Notes under the pieces: model-generated
Seen by the model: the letters and a program-made list of their open reading frames with translations, nothing else
The model's database searches: none
What the model was told of the DNA's origin: nothing
Part shown: piece after piece, positions 8,749 to 19,211 of the stretch
Numbering within the stretch: position 1 is the first letter of the stretch
Layout: the number at the start of each line of letters is the position of its first letter
Origin: an uncultured Clostridia bacterium
GTDB taxonomy: Bacteria; Bacillota; Clostridia; TANB77; CAG-508
Length of the DNA: 48,577 bases
Direction of reading: 5' to 3'
Assembly (NCBI GenBank): GCA_944387545.1
Contig: CALXFE010000010.1
Location: 1 to 48,577, forward strand
Position numbers and translations under genes: made by a program

Positions 8749-9525
8749 TTATCCATTTAAAATTGAATTTAGAGAATTTATTGCTTCTTGTAAACCTGGT
8801 AGTAATGCATTTACTAAATTTTCATCTGATTGTACTTTCCATTTTCCATCTTGTTTTGTTAATTGCACTGTTGTTGTTACTGTTTTTGTTCCTATTTGTT
8901 CATTTTTTAATTGTTCTTTTAATTTATTGTTTTGTTCTTCTTGTGTGAAAGATTGTCCACTGAAAGCTATTTTTAAAGCTTCTTGTGTATAATTTGATAT
9001 AATTTTAGCAAAATCTTTATTGGTTATTTCAACCTCTACACTTGCCGTTTCCTCTTGTTTTGAAGTATTTAAAACTTTCCAACTCAATTTATCAAAAAGT
9101 AAGCTTTGTGTTTCTTGATCCATTGTTGAATTTTTTAACATTTCTGATTCATTAACAATTTCATCATAATTGACATATTTATTAACACTTTCAAAATCAG
9201 CATTTTTTAAAGTATTTAACATTCCATCTACTGTTTTTTCTGGCGTTTCTGGTAATAAGATTAAAGCTGTAACAATTGCTAATACAATTAATAATAATAC
9301 AATTCCTCCAACCCAATAGCCAACTTTTTTATTGCCTTTTTCTTTTTCTTTATTTTCATTTTTATCAGATTTTGTTTTCTTTTCTTTTTTATTTTCTATT
9401 TTATCCATTTCTGTTTCTTTTTTTAAATCTTTTCCTGTTACTTTACTAAATTTTGGCTCTTCTACTTTTTCTTTTTTTACTTCTTCCACTTTTTTTGTAT
9501 TCTCTACTTTTTCTTCTTTTCCCAT
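8749..9525 (-). CDS. Single-pass membrane protein with extracellular DUF4878/NTF2-like domain
   Basis: I do not recognise a named gene. The 258-residue protein has a highly charged Lys/Glu-rich cytoplasmic N-terminus (1-67), one membrane helix at about 70-92 and an extracellular domain. That domain starts TPEKTVDGMLNTLKNADFE, like the NTF2-type DUF4878 and related lipoprotein domains, in which a small alpha-beta fold carries a conserved KWKV-like strand near the end (DGKWKVQSDENL). It probably acts at the cell surface, but a substrate or partner cannot be inferred. It is a single gene upstream (left) of gpr on the same strand, with a 130-base gap. Confidence 0.7.
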   Translation of the reverse strand: MGKEEKVENTKKVEEVKKEKVEEPKFSKVTGKDLKKETEMDKIENKKEKKTKSDKNENKEKEKGNKKVGYWVGGIVLLLIVLAIVTALILLPETPEKTVDGMLNTLKNADFESVNKYVNYDEIVNESEMLKNSTMDQETQSLLFDKLSWKVLNTSKQEETASVEVEITNKDFAKIISNYTQEALKIAFSGQSFTQEEQNNKLKEQLKNEQIGTKTVTTTVQLTKQDGKWKVQSDENLVNALLPGLQEAINSLNSILNG

Positions 9526-9658
9526 AGAAATCCCTCTTTTCTTTTATTCTATCTATAAGAATTATATATTAAGAAGAATTTTTTTTCAACCATTTTTCTA
9601 CAATTTCTTACAAATTGCCTTTTATTTATTATTACTCATCTTTAAGAATAACTTTTAT

Positions 9659-10594
9659 TTATATTGCCTGATTAATCCCTGTTGCAACAATTTTACTCAT
9701 ATTTTCTATCAATCCATCGATTTCTTTAGGTGTTACAATCAAATTATAATCTTGTGGAACTAATGCTTCTTTTATTTCCTCATAATTATCCTCTTCTTTT
9801 AATTGATTTAAATACTCATTTGATTTTGCTTCATCTTGTAATTTGGTAATAAATAAATCTAAAGAATCATTCACTAATACTGCTGTTTCTACAACTGTTG
9901 GAATTCCTATTGCAATAACCGGTATTCCTAACGTATTTTGACTAATTTCTTTTCTCGTATTTCCCACACCTGCACCTGGCACAATTCCTGTGTCTGATAT
10001 TTGTACTGTACTACTAATTCTTTCTATGCTTCTGGATGCCAATGCATCAATAACAATTAATAATTTAGGTTGTATATTATCAACAATTCCCTTTAAAATT
10101 TCAACAGTCTCTATTCCTGTTGTTCCTAACACACCTGGAGATATGGCACTTACATTTCTGGCCCCTTCTTTTACATATTGTGGTAGATATTTTATCATAT
10201 GTCTTGTTACTTCTATATCATTAATCACTTTCGGCCCCAATGCATCTGGTGTTACATAAATATTTCCAAGTCCAACTACTAATATCTCACCATTTTTGTC
10301 TACATGACTATCTACAATTTTTCTTAATTCATCTGATAGAGTATCTGCTGATTTTTGAATTTCTTCTTCTCCTGCTATCTTCAAATTTTTAATATCTATT
10401 GTAACATAAACACCTTTTGGCTTTCCGATTGCTTTCTCTCCTTCTTCATTAGTTATTTTTACTCTATCTACTTTTATATTTTCATCAATTTGTTGTTCCT
10501 CACTTTCTATACCATTAATTTCATTTTCTAATTTATTGGCTGTTCTATATATTTCTCTTCTTTCTGCCGCCAAATCTGTTCTAAAATTAAACAT
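9659..10594 (-). CDS. gpr: Germination protease GPR (spore SASP endopeptidase)
   Basis: A 311-residue aspartate-type endopeptidase that degrades small acid-soluble spore proteins when spores germinate. The two catalytic aspartates of the family are seen in VTPDALGP (Asp117) and LIVIDALASRS (Asp183), each ten residues earlier than in the Bacillus enzyme because the N-terminus is shorter. The N-terminal FRTDLAAERREIY is the propeptide junction cleaved on self-activation. A GGAGAA site lies close to the ATG. A REP-like palindrome sits 23 bases upstream of the start, inside the leader or promoter. With ytxC and sspH it shows that the organism, or its recent ancestor, sporulates. Confidence 0.94.
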   Translation of the reverse strand: MFNFRTDLAAERREIYRTANKLENEINGIESEEQQIDENIKVDRVKITNEEGEKAIGKPKGVYVTIDIKNLKIAGEEEIQKSADTLSDELRKIVDSHVDKNGEILVVGLGNIYVTPDALGPKVINDIEVTRHMIKYLPQYVKEGARNVSAISPGVLGTTGIETVEILKGIVDNIQPKLLIVIDALASRSIERISSTVQISDTGIVPGAGVGNTRKEISQNTLGIPVIAIGIPTVVETAVLVNDSLDLFITKLQDEAKSNEYLNQLKEEDNYEEIKEALVPQDYNLIVTPKEIDGLIENMSKIVATGINQAI

Positions 10595-10616
10595 AAACTT
10601 CTCCTTTCTAATTAAA

Positions 10617-10654
10617 ATGTCCTTTTGGGGACGTTTCTGTTTGGGACATTTTTA
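10617..10654. repeat. Single REP-like unit, type 2, in the gpr leader
   Basis: TGTCCTTTTGGGGACGTTTC, then TGTTTGGGACATTTTT. It is the same unit as at 35626-35665, 35761-35800 and 40059-40096. Confidence 0.8.
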
Positions 10655-10780
10655 CTTTTTATTTCATTTTTTAGTATCTCTAAAAGAACTGATTTTTATT
10701 CGTATTTTAAATGTATAACTTAATTACTATAAATATTTTTCATAAAATCAATACATCAAATGGAATATATATGTTACTAA

Positions 10781-10809
10781 TTGACAAATTTTACTTATTA
10801 GTATATAAT
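10781..10809 (+). promoter_or_regulatory. Consensus sigma-A promoter
   Basis: TTGACA at 10781-10786 and TATAAT at 10804-10809, exactly 17 bases apart. It drives the gene at 10855. Confidence 0.88.
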
Positions 10810-10854
10810 TGTTTATGCTACGTAAATACTATGTGTTTAAAAGGAGGTACTAGA

Positions 10855-11298
10855 ATGTGGCCAAATATTAGTCTAAAGAAACGGGAACTTGAGGATTGGG
10901 ATTACCGAGTTCGGCAATTACCAGAAGAAGATGCTATCATAAAGGAAATTGTTATGATATATAACGATTTTGAGTGTATATCATACGACCATCAAGATGT
11001 AGCATGCGCCTTGGAATATGATACCGAATTTGGTCTACACACGATTTTATTTTCAAAAAAGGATTATTTAAACTATGAAAGTGGAATGGATTGGATTGCA
11101 GTTTACTCCTCTAACTACATTCCAGGGGATGATGTAGGGGACGGAGAAAGATGTTCTATTCCGATAGACGTCTTAACAGACATCTATAGAAATACATTAA
11201 AATACATTCCGAAAGAACTGTTTAGCTATCCTGAAATTCCTGAGCATATAAAAAAAATTGTCGATTCTCTTCACGATTCTCTTTTCGATTCAAAATAA
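10855..11298 (+). CDS. Unrecognised 147-residue protein, unlike codon use
   Basis: I do not recognise this soluble, acidic protein (start MWPNISLKKRELEDWDYRVR; later GLHTILFSKKDY and a C-terminal helix). The start is set by AAGGAGGT at 10841-10848, 6 bases before the ATG; an upstream in-frame ATG at 10711 precedes the promoter and is rejected. It is a self-contained unit: perfect promoter, strong ribosome site, GC-rich terminator. Codon use is more GC-rich than the neighbours, and two codons near the start (residues 10 and 20) are CGG, which conserved genes in this window avoid. This suggests recent transfer. Skipping the C at the first CGG leads quickly to a stop, so here CGG must be read as a normal triplet or the gene is not expressed in full. 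Confidence 0.75.
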   Translation: MWPNISLKKRELEDWDYRVRQLPEEDAIIKEIVMIYNDFECISYDHQDVACALEYDTEFGLHTILFSKKDYLNYESGMDWIAVYSSNYIPGDDVGDGERCSIPIDVLTDIYRNTLKYIPKELFSYPEIPEHIKKIVDSLHDSLFDSK

Positions 11299-11310
11299 TT
11301 CACTTCTTTT

Positions 11311-11345
11311 AAAGGGGGTTCCGTTTTTTTGGAACCCCCTTTTTC
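11311..11345 (+). terminator. Rho-independent terminator
   Basis: AAAGGGGGTTCC and GGAACCCCCTTT form a 12-bp stem around an 8-base loop, ending in T. Confidence 0.9.
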
Positions 11346-11427
11346 CTATTTAACTAAGTTTTGAATTTCATTCTAAAGTTCTATAGTCTTTCGTTTCTAA
11401 ATAGATCAAAATATTATCATCTATTTT

Positions 11428-14260
11428 TTATTGTTCTAAATATTTCTTTAAGAATTTTCCTGTATAGCTTTTCTCATTTAAACAAACTTGTTCTGGTGTT
11501 CCAACAGCAACTACTTCTCCACCATTATCTCCACCTTCTGGTCCTAAATCAATAATATGGTCACAGGTCTTGATTAAATCTAAATTATGTTCAATCACAA
11601 TTATCGTATTTCCTGTATCGACTAATCTTTGCAAAATGTCCACCAATTTATGAACATCTGCAATATGAAGTCCAGTGGTTGGTTCATCTAAAATGTATAA
11701 TGTTTTACCTGTTGCCTTTTTAGATAGTTCTGTTGCAAGTTTTACCCTTTGTGCTTCTCCTCCTGATAAGGTTGTTGATGGTTGTCCTAATTTTATATAA
11801 CTTAGTCCTACATCATATAAGGTTTGAATTTTTTGCTTAATTCTTGGTATTTTATCAAAAAATTCTAAAGCTTCTTCTACTGTCATATCTAAAACATCTG
11901 CAATTGTTTTTCCTTTATATTTTACCTCTAAGGTTTCTCTGTTATATCTCTTTCCTTTACATACCTCACAAGGTACATAAATATCTGGTAAAAAGTGCAT
12001 TTCAATTTTATGAACACCATCACCATTACAGCTTTCACATCTTCCACCTGGTACATTAAAACTAAATCTTCCTTTTTGATAGCCTCTTAATTTTGCTTCT
12101 TCTGTTCCTGCAAAAATATCTCTAATTAAATCAAATACACCTGTATACGTTGCAGGATTTGAACGTGGTGTTCTTCCAATTGGTGATTGATCTATATTAA
12201 TAATTTTGTCAATTTGATTAATTCCTTTGATACCTTTACATTTTCCTGGTTTTTCATTAGATCCATTTAATTCTTTAGCTATTGTTTTATATAGTACTTC
12301 ATTCACCAATGTAGATTTTCCTGAACCTGATACACCTGTTACACAAGTAAATACACCTAATGGAAATTTGACACTAATATTTTTTAAATTATTTTCTGTA
12401 GCACCTTGTACCTCGATTACTTTTGATTTTGTATGTTTTCTTCTTTTTTTCGGTACTGGAATTTTTAATCTTCCACTTAGATATTTTCCTGTAATCGAAT
12501 TTTCTACTTGTTTGATTTCTTCTGCCGTTCCGCTGTGCCATCACTTGTCCTCCGTGAGTTCCTGCACCTGGCCCTATGTCAATGACTTGATCTGCTGCAT
12601 ACATGGTATCTTCATCATGTTCTACAACAATTAATGTATTTCCTAAATCTCTTAATTTTTTTAAGGTTGCTAGTAATCGATCATTATCTCTTTGATGTAA
12701 ACCAATACTTGGCTCATCTAAGATATATAATACACCTGTTAAACCAGATCCAATTTGTGTTGCTAGTCTAATTCTTTGTGCTTCTCCTCCTGATAAGGTT
12801 CCTGCGCTTCTAGATAATGTTAGATATTCTAGTCCCACGTCAATTAGAAATTGTAGTCTTTGATGAATTTCTTTTAAAATCAAATCTGAAATCATGGCTT
12901 CTGTTTTATTTAATTGTAAATTATCCAAATAATCCTTGATTTGATTAATAGACATCGCTGTTAATTCATTGATGTTTTTATCTCCTACTTTTATAGACAA
13001 GATTTCTGGTTTTAATCTTGCTCCATGACATGTATAACATGGAGAATTGCTCATATACATTTCATAAAAATCACGCATTCCTTGTGATTTTGTTTCATTA
13101 TGACGTCTATCTAAAGTCGGAAGCACCCCTTCAAATGGTGCTTTAAATCTTCTGATACCTGCAGGTGATGCATATTCAAAATCAATTTCTTCATCCCCTG
13201 TACCATACAAGATTTTTTCCATAAAACTTCTTGGTAATTCTTTAATTTTCTTTCCTTTGATATCAATACCGTAATGTTTTCCAATACTTTCAAAATACAT
13301 TTTTGCCATGGTGTCACCTTTTTTCATCGTACTTGAACCAAAAGCTTTTACACCATCATATAAGGTTTTGTTTTTATCTGGAATAATTAAATCTTCATCC
13401 ATTTTCATTAAATACCCTATTCCTGTACAAGTTGGACAAGCGCCCATTGGATTGTTAAATGAAAACATTCTAGGAGTTAATTCTGGAAAACTAAAACCAC
13501 AGTCTGGGCACGCATAATTACAACTATATAGTCTTTCACCTTTTCCTACAACATCAATCAACACTAATTGATTAGCATGTTTTAGTGCTATTTCTACAGA
13601 TTCTGTTAATCTACTAATAATTTCTGGCTTTATCACCAATCTATCTACAACTAATTCAATATTGTGTTTTTTCTTTCTATCTAATACAATGTCATCAGAA
13701 AGTTCATACATCTCTCCATCAATTCTAACTCTAACAAATCCTTCTTTTTGGAACTCTTCTAATTGTTTGGTATATTCTCCTTTTCTTCCTCTGACTACTG
13801 GTGCTAATACTTGAATTCTTGTCCCCTCTTCTAATTCCATAATATTATCAACAATTTGATCTATGGTTTGTTTTTCAATTTTCTTTCCACAATTTGGGCA
13901 ATATGGTACACCAATTCTAGCATATAGCAAACGGATATAGTCATAAATTTCTGTTACAGTTCCTACTGTAGAACGTGGATTTTTGGATGTTGTTTTTTGG
14001 TCTATGGAAATTGCTGGTGATAATCCTTCTATGCTTTCTACATCTGGTTTTTCCATTAATCCTAAGAATTGTCTAGCATATGATGATAAGCTTTCTACAT
14101 ATCTTCTTTGACCTTCGGCATATAAAGTATCAAATGCTAAACTAGATTTTCCTGAGCCAGACAAGCCTGTAATAACGACTAATTTATCTCTTGGTATTTC
14201 TAAATTTATATTTTTTAAATTATGTTCTTTTGCACCTTTTATAACAATTTTGTCATTCAT
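11428..14260 (-). CDS. uvrA: UvrA excision-nuclease ATPase; +1 shift at CGG
   Basis: The damage-recognition ATPase of nucleotide excision repair, acting with UvrB and UvrC. Two ABC modules are seen: Walker [10 protein letters not shown] near residue 32 and GVSGSGKST in the second half, two LSGGEAQR signatures, and zinc-binding Cys pairs (CPNCG, CACPDCG, GACPTC). Two overlapping frames make the protein. The first breaks at the in-frame CGG codon 12530-12532 (residue 577). Dropping its C gives Gln-Gly-Thr-Ala-Glu-Glu, the expected linker, and joins both halves into 943 residues, the normal family length. The start at 14260 follows TGGAGGAA; the longer in-frame start lacks a site. If the shift did not happen, the protein would stop about 47 codons later and lose the second ATPase. 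Confidence 0.92.
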
Positions 14261-14426
14261 GAAAATTCCTCCACAACTCAATATTTATCTTTGTCTATTT
14301 ACTTTTACATACATAATAAAAAATTCAATCATATTATACTATACTTTTCAGATAAAAACAAGAGTTTGGTTGATTTTATAATTTAGAAATAAAAAGTGTT
14401 TTAAAAAGTATCCTTAATAATCACTT

Positions 14427-14465
14427 AAAAGAAAAAGCAAACAACTATCTTTTTAGTTGTCTGCT
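14427..14465 (-). terminator. Rho-independent terminator of the small gene at 14487
   Basis: On the minus strand AGCAGACAACTA pairs with TAGTTGTTTGCT (14436-14465), followed by TTTTCTTTT. Confidence 0.85.
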
Positions 14466-14486
14466 CTTCCTTTTGAAACTCAATTA

Positions 14487-14684
14487 CTACCCCATATAAA
14501 GAATGCCGTCATCGTCTCCTATTTCCATGTCTACGTCACTCATGACAGCCTCAAGCACAGCCTTATCATCACTTTCTACCCATGCCTCATTATAATTTTC
14601 TTCATATAACAGTCCATAACTGTCTCCTGCATCTTCGAGGCACATTTTTGCAAATTCTGATGGCTGGTAAATTACGAGTTTCAT
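14487..14684 (-). CDS. Unrecognised 65-residue acidic protein
   Basis: No family is recognised. The protein begins MKLVIYQPSEFAKMCLEDAG and is rich in Asp and Glu (ESDDKAVLEAV, DMEIGDDDG). The start at 14684 follows AAAGGAGAAAAA; the longer in-frame start at 14717 would place this ribosome site inside the gene and a hairpin over the first codons. Codons such as CTC, GTC and GAC are commoner than in neighbours, as in the genes at 10855 and 24537. It is a single-gene unit with its own terminator. Confidence 0.65.
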   Translation of the reverse strand: MKLVIYQPSEFAKMCLEDAGDSYGLLYEENYNEAWVESDDKAVLEAVMSDVDMEIGDDDGILYMG

Positions 14685-14698
14685 TTTTTCTCCTTTCT

Positions 14699-14718
14699 GT
14701 TGAGATATATCTCTCAAC
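14699..14718 (-). promoter_or_regulatory. Palindrome just upstream of the ribosome site
   Basis: GTTGAGA and TCTCAAC (7 bp each) are separated by 6 bases, directly before the AAAGGAG of the gene at 14487-14684. It could be an operator or an RNA hairpin controlling translation. Confidence 0.5.
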
Positions 14719-14791
14719 TTGAAACTTCCATTTTTGGCTACCTGTTCTATTATATCATAATCAAAATTTATGTCAACTTTTCTGCTTGATT

Positions 14792-16451
14792 TTAAAGAAT
14801 TCTTCCATCCTTCATCTCAATAACTTTTTGACAATTTTCAAGCATATTTAGCCTATGGGCAATCATAATAGTAATTCTTCCGTTTACTTACCTTTTCTAT
14901 TGCATTTTTTATTAATTCTTCATTTTTCCAACTCAAATTAGAAGTTACTTCATCTAAAATAATGATATCTGGTTTCATTGCCATAATTCTAGCAAAATTA
15001 ATCATTTGTTTTTCACCAGCAGAAAGTAAATCTGTTTCTTCATATATATTACTGTTATATCCTTGAGGTAATGTCATAATCTTTTCATGTAATTTTAATG
15101 TTTTAAAAATCCCCATAATTTCTTCTTTAGTAATCTGTTTATTGACATATTTTATATTATCTATAATGGTATTGGGTACAATTTGAACTTCTTGCATAAT
15201 ATAACCAATCTTATGTCTAATGGATGAAATGCTATATGTTCTATAATCTCTTCCATTTAGCAAAATTTCTCCTTTTTGTGGTTCATATAATCTGGTTAAT
15301 AGATTAACAATTGTTGTCTTTCCTGCACCTGTCTTTCCGATAATAGCCATTTTTTCGTTTTCTTGTATATCAAGAGAAATATCTTGTATATTTTTTTTAT
15401 CATTTGTATATGAAAAATATACATGTTTAAATTCAATGCTTGTTATTTTTTCTTTTATCTTTTCTCCTGCATCTAATGCCTCTTCCTCTGTTTCTTCTAA
15501 TAATTCTAATATATTTTCATATGCAAAAAAACTCTCCTTAATATCTGTTAAATGTCTCGTAAACCAACTAAATTCAGATGTCAAATAAGAAGCATAATCC
15601 ATCATTATCATAATTTGTGCATATGTCATCACTCCTTGAATCACCTCTAGTCCCCCAAAATAGATAATGATAATGGTAGATAGTGAAGTAATGAAAGTAA
15701 ATATGGCATTATATGTACTAACAATTTTTTCTAATTTTATATTTTCATGATTATATTCTTCTAATTTTTCTTGTAATAATTGTACCCTTTTGTTCACAAT
15801 TCCTAATAATTTTATACTAAAGAAACATTGTATTCCTTCATTAATTGTTGTATAGATATTGGTATTAATTTTTCTTATTTCTGAAATCTTTTCCATGGTT
15901 TTTTGGTTAAAAAATAATGTAACACAAAGACCAAGAGCATATAACCCTAAAATCATAAATCCTATTTGTACATTTGTCCATATTAAAAAGGTAACAATAA
16001 TCCCAAATCGTGCTAGTCCCATTACAAGCATTTCCACTAATCGAATGGGAAATAATTCTCCTGAATTTTGAGTATCTTCTTGTAAAAATTGTAAAATAAT
16101 TCCTGATGCATTTTGGTCAAAAAATGTAGCTTTTACCCTTTGGAGTTTTTCAAATATGGCATTTCTTAAATCACTTTTTATCCTTCTAGACAAAAGAGAG
16201 CGCATTTCACAATGTTTCAAAACCATATAGCATTGAAATAATAATATACCTATATATATGCATACCCAAAGAAGTAATCCTTTGGTATTTTGTTCCGGTA
16301 TTTCTATGTCTAATATTTTCTCTACAATATGTGGAACTGTCATAATTTCGATAATTGCTGTCGCAATGATTAATATACATAAAGCAATAAACTTTTTATG
16401 ATATCCTGTATGTTGATACATTTTCTTTAATTTCTTCAAAGTTTCTTTCAT
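14792..16451 (-). CDS. ABC exporter half-transporter (catalytically complete subunit); +1 shift at CGG
   Basis: The second gene of an exporter pair, 552 residues when read through. Residues about 15-310 contain six membrane helices of the exporter fold; the ATPase follows with Walker A GKTGAGKTT, an altered signature LLSAGEKQ and Walker B IIILDEVTS with its catalytic Glu. The upstream frame ends at 14853, before the H-loop. At the in-frame CGG 14880-14882 (residue 524) skipping the C gives GRITIMIAHRLNML, restoring the switch histidine, and the protein ends naturally at 14792. The start overlaps the upstream stop (ATGA), so translation is coupled. Removing a G instead would also restore the frame (Arg in place of Gly), so this site alone does not prove which base is skipped. 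Confidence 0.88.
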
Positions 16452-18130
16452 ATACCTTCTCCCTTTGGTTCAATCCTTTCAATTGTTGATGTTTTATTTC
16501 TTATATTTATACATTTATCTACATAGTTTCTAATTTCTGGTTTATGTGTAATAAAAATCATCGTTGTTTCTGGATAATGTAAATGCAAATTTTTAAAAAT
16601 TTCATTGCTTGTTTTTCCATCTAGCTTACTAAATGCATTATCAAATATCATAATCGGCTTTTTTCTGATCAAAGCTCTTGCAATTAAAATCCTTTGTTTT
16701 TGTCCGCCTGAAAGTTTTACTCCTTTTTCTCCTATGAAGGTTTGATATCCTTGTTCTAATTGTTTTATATCTTTATCAAATGACACTTCTTTTATGACAT
16801 TTTCTAATTCTTTTTGGCTTTTGTTTTCCCACAATAATATATTTTCTGTTATTGTACCAATAAATACATCTCCCTCTCCCGAAATATATTCTATATATTC
16901 CCTTATATTAGATTTATCTAATTGCTTGACATTATGATAATTTAAATACATATCTCCTTCTATATTTCCAATTCCCATAATCGCCCTTGCTATCATACTT
17001 TTTCCCGTTCCATTTTCTCCAAGAATCGCTACTTTTCCTCCTTTTTTTATACAAAAGTTTAAGTTACGTAAAATTTCTTTTTCTGATATGTTTATAGAAA
17101 CATTATGAAAAACAATCTCTCCATCTAAATCATAATGATAATTCTTTTCTGTTTCCTCCTTTAATTCCATCAAAGCTTTTATCTTTTTTCTTACCACAAA
17201 AAAAGTATCTACGACTTCTAAATTTTCTCCAAAAGAATATAAACACCATAAGATTTTATCAGATAACAAAATTAAAGCAGCTAAGGCTCCCAATGTCATG
17301 TTTCCATTGATGATAGAAATCCCCCCTAATAAATAACATATCGGATTTTTTAGATAAGTAATATGTTCACTAATAATTTCATAGAATAGGACAAATTTTA
17401 TAAATTTAATATCTTCTTGTGTATATTTCTGATTTAATTTTTTATATTTTTGTATCTCCTTTTTTTGTCTGTTATAAATTCGTACAAATTTAAAATTATG
17501 AATATTTTGAATCGTTGCACCTAATAGTTCCTTTTTCTTCGAAATTAATGTTTCTAGCATTTGTGTCATTTTTCGGTAATACCATAGAGCAAACAATAGC
17601 ATAACTACAATTGTTACCAGCAAGAATATCGTAATGGGAACATTTAGTGTAACACCTTGTGTAACAATAAAAATGCTTAGGGATACAATATCTAATATGA
17701 CATTAAATTGTACTTTAAAAAAATTGCTATATTCTTTTGCATCTTCATTCACTCTTTGTAGCATTTCCACTTTACTATAGGAATAATAACTATCATATTC
17801 TAATTGTAATATATGTGCATATAATGTTTCTTTTAAATTTGCACTAATTTTTAATGTAAATTTTGTTGTTATTCTTTCCCTTATATAATTTACCAAAACC
17901 AATATTCCACTAATTCCCATAATTATTGTACTTAAAATAATTAAACTTCTGATAATATCCATTTCTACGATTGGTTGTATGAACTCCGGAATTTCTTCTA
18001 AATTGTGAAATAACGCCCCATCTATTGCATAACGAATATACATTGCAATTTGTAAGTTTGCATAAGAAATCACAATGCTAAATAAAATTAATATAATTAT
18101 ATATTTTGATATACCTTTAAAAATTTTCAT
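16448..18130 (-). CDS. ABC exporter half-transporter with degenerate Walker B
   Basis: 560 residues; six membrane helices in the first ~300 residues, then an ATPase with Walker A GENGTGKSM, a perfect signature LSGGQKQR and switch His (FITHKP). Walker B reads PIMIFDNAFSKLD: the catalytic Glu is Asn. In the heterodimer this defective Walker B faces the altered LSAGE signature of the partner, while the partner's intact Walker B faces the good LSGGQ here. So one composite site is degenerate and one is complete, as in known heterodimeric exporters. The substrate (drug, lipid or peptide) cannot be told. It overlaps the second subunit by 4 bases and lies downstream of the AraC-type regulator, separated by a terminator-like hairpin. 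Confidence 0.88.
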   Translation of the reverse strand: MKIFKGISKYIIILILFSIVISYANLQIAMYIRYAIDGALFHNLEEIPEFIQPIVEMDIIRSLIILSTIIMGISGILVLVNYIRERITTKFTLKISANLKETLYAHILQLEYDSYYSYSKVEMLQRVNEDAKEYSNFFKVQFNVILDIVSLSIFIVTQGVTLNVPITIFLLVTIVVMLLFALWYYRKMTQMLETLISKKKELLGATIQNIHNFKFVRIYNRQKKEIQKYKKLNQKYTQEDIKFIKFVLFYEIISEHITYLKNPICYLLGGISIINGNMTLGALAALILLSDKILWCLYSFGENLEVVDTFFVVRKKIKALMELKEETEKNYHYDLDGEIVFHNVSINISEKEILRNLNFCIKKGGKVAILGENGTGKSMIARAIMGIGNIEGDMYLNYHNVKQLDKSNIREYIEYISGEGDVFIGTITENILLWENKSQKELENVIKEVSFDKDIKQLEQGYQTFIGEKGVKLSGGQKQRILIARALIRKKPIMIFDNAFSKLDGKTSNEIFKNLHLHYPETTMIFITHKPEIRNYVDKCINIRNKTSTIERIEPKGEGI

Positions 18131-18160
18131 TTTTTCTTTTCCTTATCTATTTTTCTATAT

Positions 18161-18204
18161 AAACAAAAATACCTTTATTAGACTATACATCTAATAAAGG
18201 TATA
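18161..18204 (-). terminator. Hairpin between regulator and exporter genes
   Basis: ATACCTTTATTAGA and TCTAATAAAGGTAT form a 14-bp stem followed on the minus strand by TTTTTGTTT. It should end most transcripts of the regulator, so the exporter pair may have its own promoter or depend on readthrough. Confidence 0.85.
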
Positions 18205-18237
18205 TCACTTTATTTTTTTGATATCAAAATTATTAAA

Positions 18238-19068
18238 TTATTGAACAGCAATACATATCTCACTACAATTTGGATAATAAATTTCTAATTGAGGATATTC
18301 TAAAATTTCTGTATATTCTGAATTCGGTAACCAGTTAAAATAGATATTTTGATATACTTTTAATATATCTTTTTGTCTACGATTTTGCACCATAAAACAA
18401 GCCCATTTCGCTTTTGGAATCTTTACTTCCACAAAATCTTTTTTAGGTGTCTTTCCTACTAAATAATAATTTCCTATTTTTTGACATTCACCATTTTTGT
18501 AAATATCTTCATAAATGCCATAATATAATGCTTTGCCTTCATGATGTTTTTTTAGAAAGTCTATTGTTCCATCTCTTTTGCTTTTTGCATATAATGCTTG
18601 TATTGATTTACTATCTGTCTGTGATATTTTTTTTGTAACTTTTCCATAAAAAATTTGCTCCTCTTTTTCTTCTATTCTATAACTTAATGTTTCCATACTT
18701 TTTATTGCAGAATGAAATTCTAGTTTTGGATAGATGGTAATTCGTTGTTTACGCTTTCTAAAATTTGCTGGAGACTCTCCATACATCTTTTTAAAAGCAT
18801 TCGAAAATGAAACAGGTGAATCATAATGGTATTGCATTGCAATATCAATGATTTTATGATTGGTTTTTCTTAATTCCTCAGCAGCTTTGCTTAATCTTCT
18901 TTTTCTAATATATTCTGTCATGGTAATCCCTGTTAAAAAAGTAAAAATTCTTTGCATTGTATATGTAGATGTTCCCAATATCTTTGCTAATTGTTGATAA
19001 TCTATTTCATTTTTTAGATTATTTTCTATTTCTTCTATTAGTCTATTTAAATCATTATAGCTCTCCAT
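18238..19068 (-). CDS. AraC-family regulator with GyrI-like effector-binding domain
   Basis: 276 residues. Residues about 5-105 hold two helix-turn-helix motifs of the AraC/Rob type (LAKILGTSTYTMQRIF and the family signature VSFSNAFKKMYGESPANFRK). Residues about 120-276 fit a GyrI-like ligand-binding domain (ALYYGIYED, WACFMVQNR, NWLPNSEY, LEIYYP). Rob/BmrR-like regulators of this layout sense small amphipathic molecules and switch on efflux. The exporter pair immediately downstream on the same strand is therefore the probable target; this is inference from position. Confidence 0.88.
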   Translation of the reverse strand: MESYNDLNRLIEEIENNLKNEIDYQQLAKILGTSTYTMQRIFTFLTGITMTEYIRKRRLSKAAEELRKTNHKIIDIAMQYHYDSPVSFSNAFKKMYGESPANFRKRKQRITIYPKLEFHSAIKSMETLSYRIEEKEEQIFYGKVTKKISQTDSKSIQALYAKSKRDGTIDFLKKHHEGKALYYGIYEDIYKNGECQKIGNYYLVGKTPKKDFVEVKIPKAKWACFMVQNRRQKDILKVYQNIYFNWLPNSEYTEILEYPQLEIYYPNCSEICIAVQ

Positions 19069-19120
19069 ACTTACTCCCTTTTAGTTGTTATTGTCTTTTT
19101 TATTATATCATTGAAATCAG

Positions 19121-19160
19121 AAAAAATAAACATGAATATTTCTATTCATGCTTATTTTTT
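19121..19160. terminator. Hairpin after gmk
   Basis: AAAAAATAAACATGAATA pairs with TATTCATGCTTATTTTTT around a short loop. The A and T tracts make it effective in either direction. Confidence 0.85.
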
Positions 19161-19211
19161 GTATATTTATAAATAGGATTGTCTAAATTAAAATAACAAT
19201 TATATTATATA

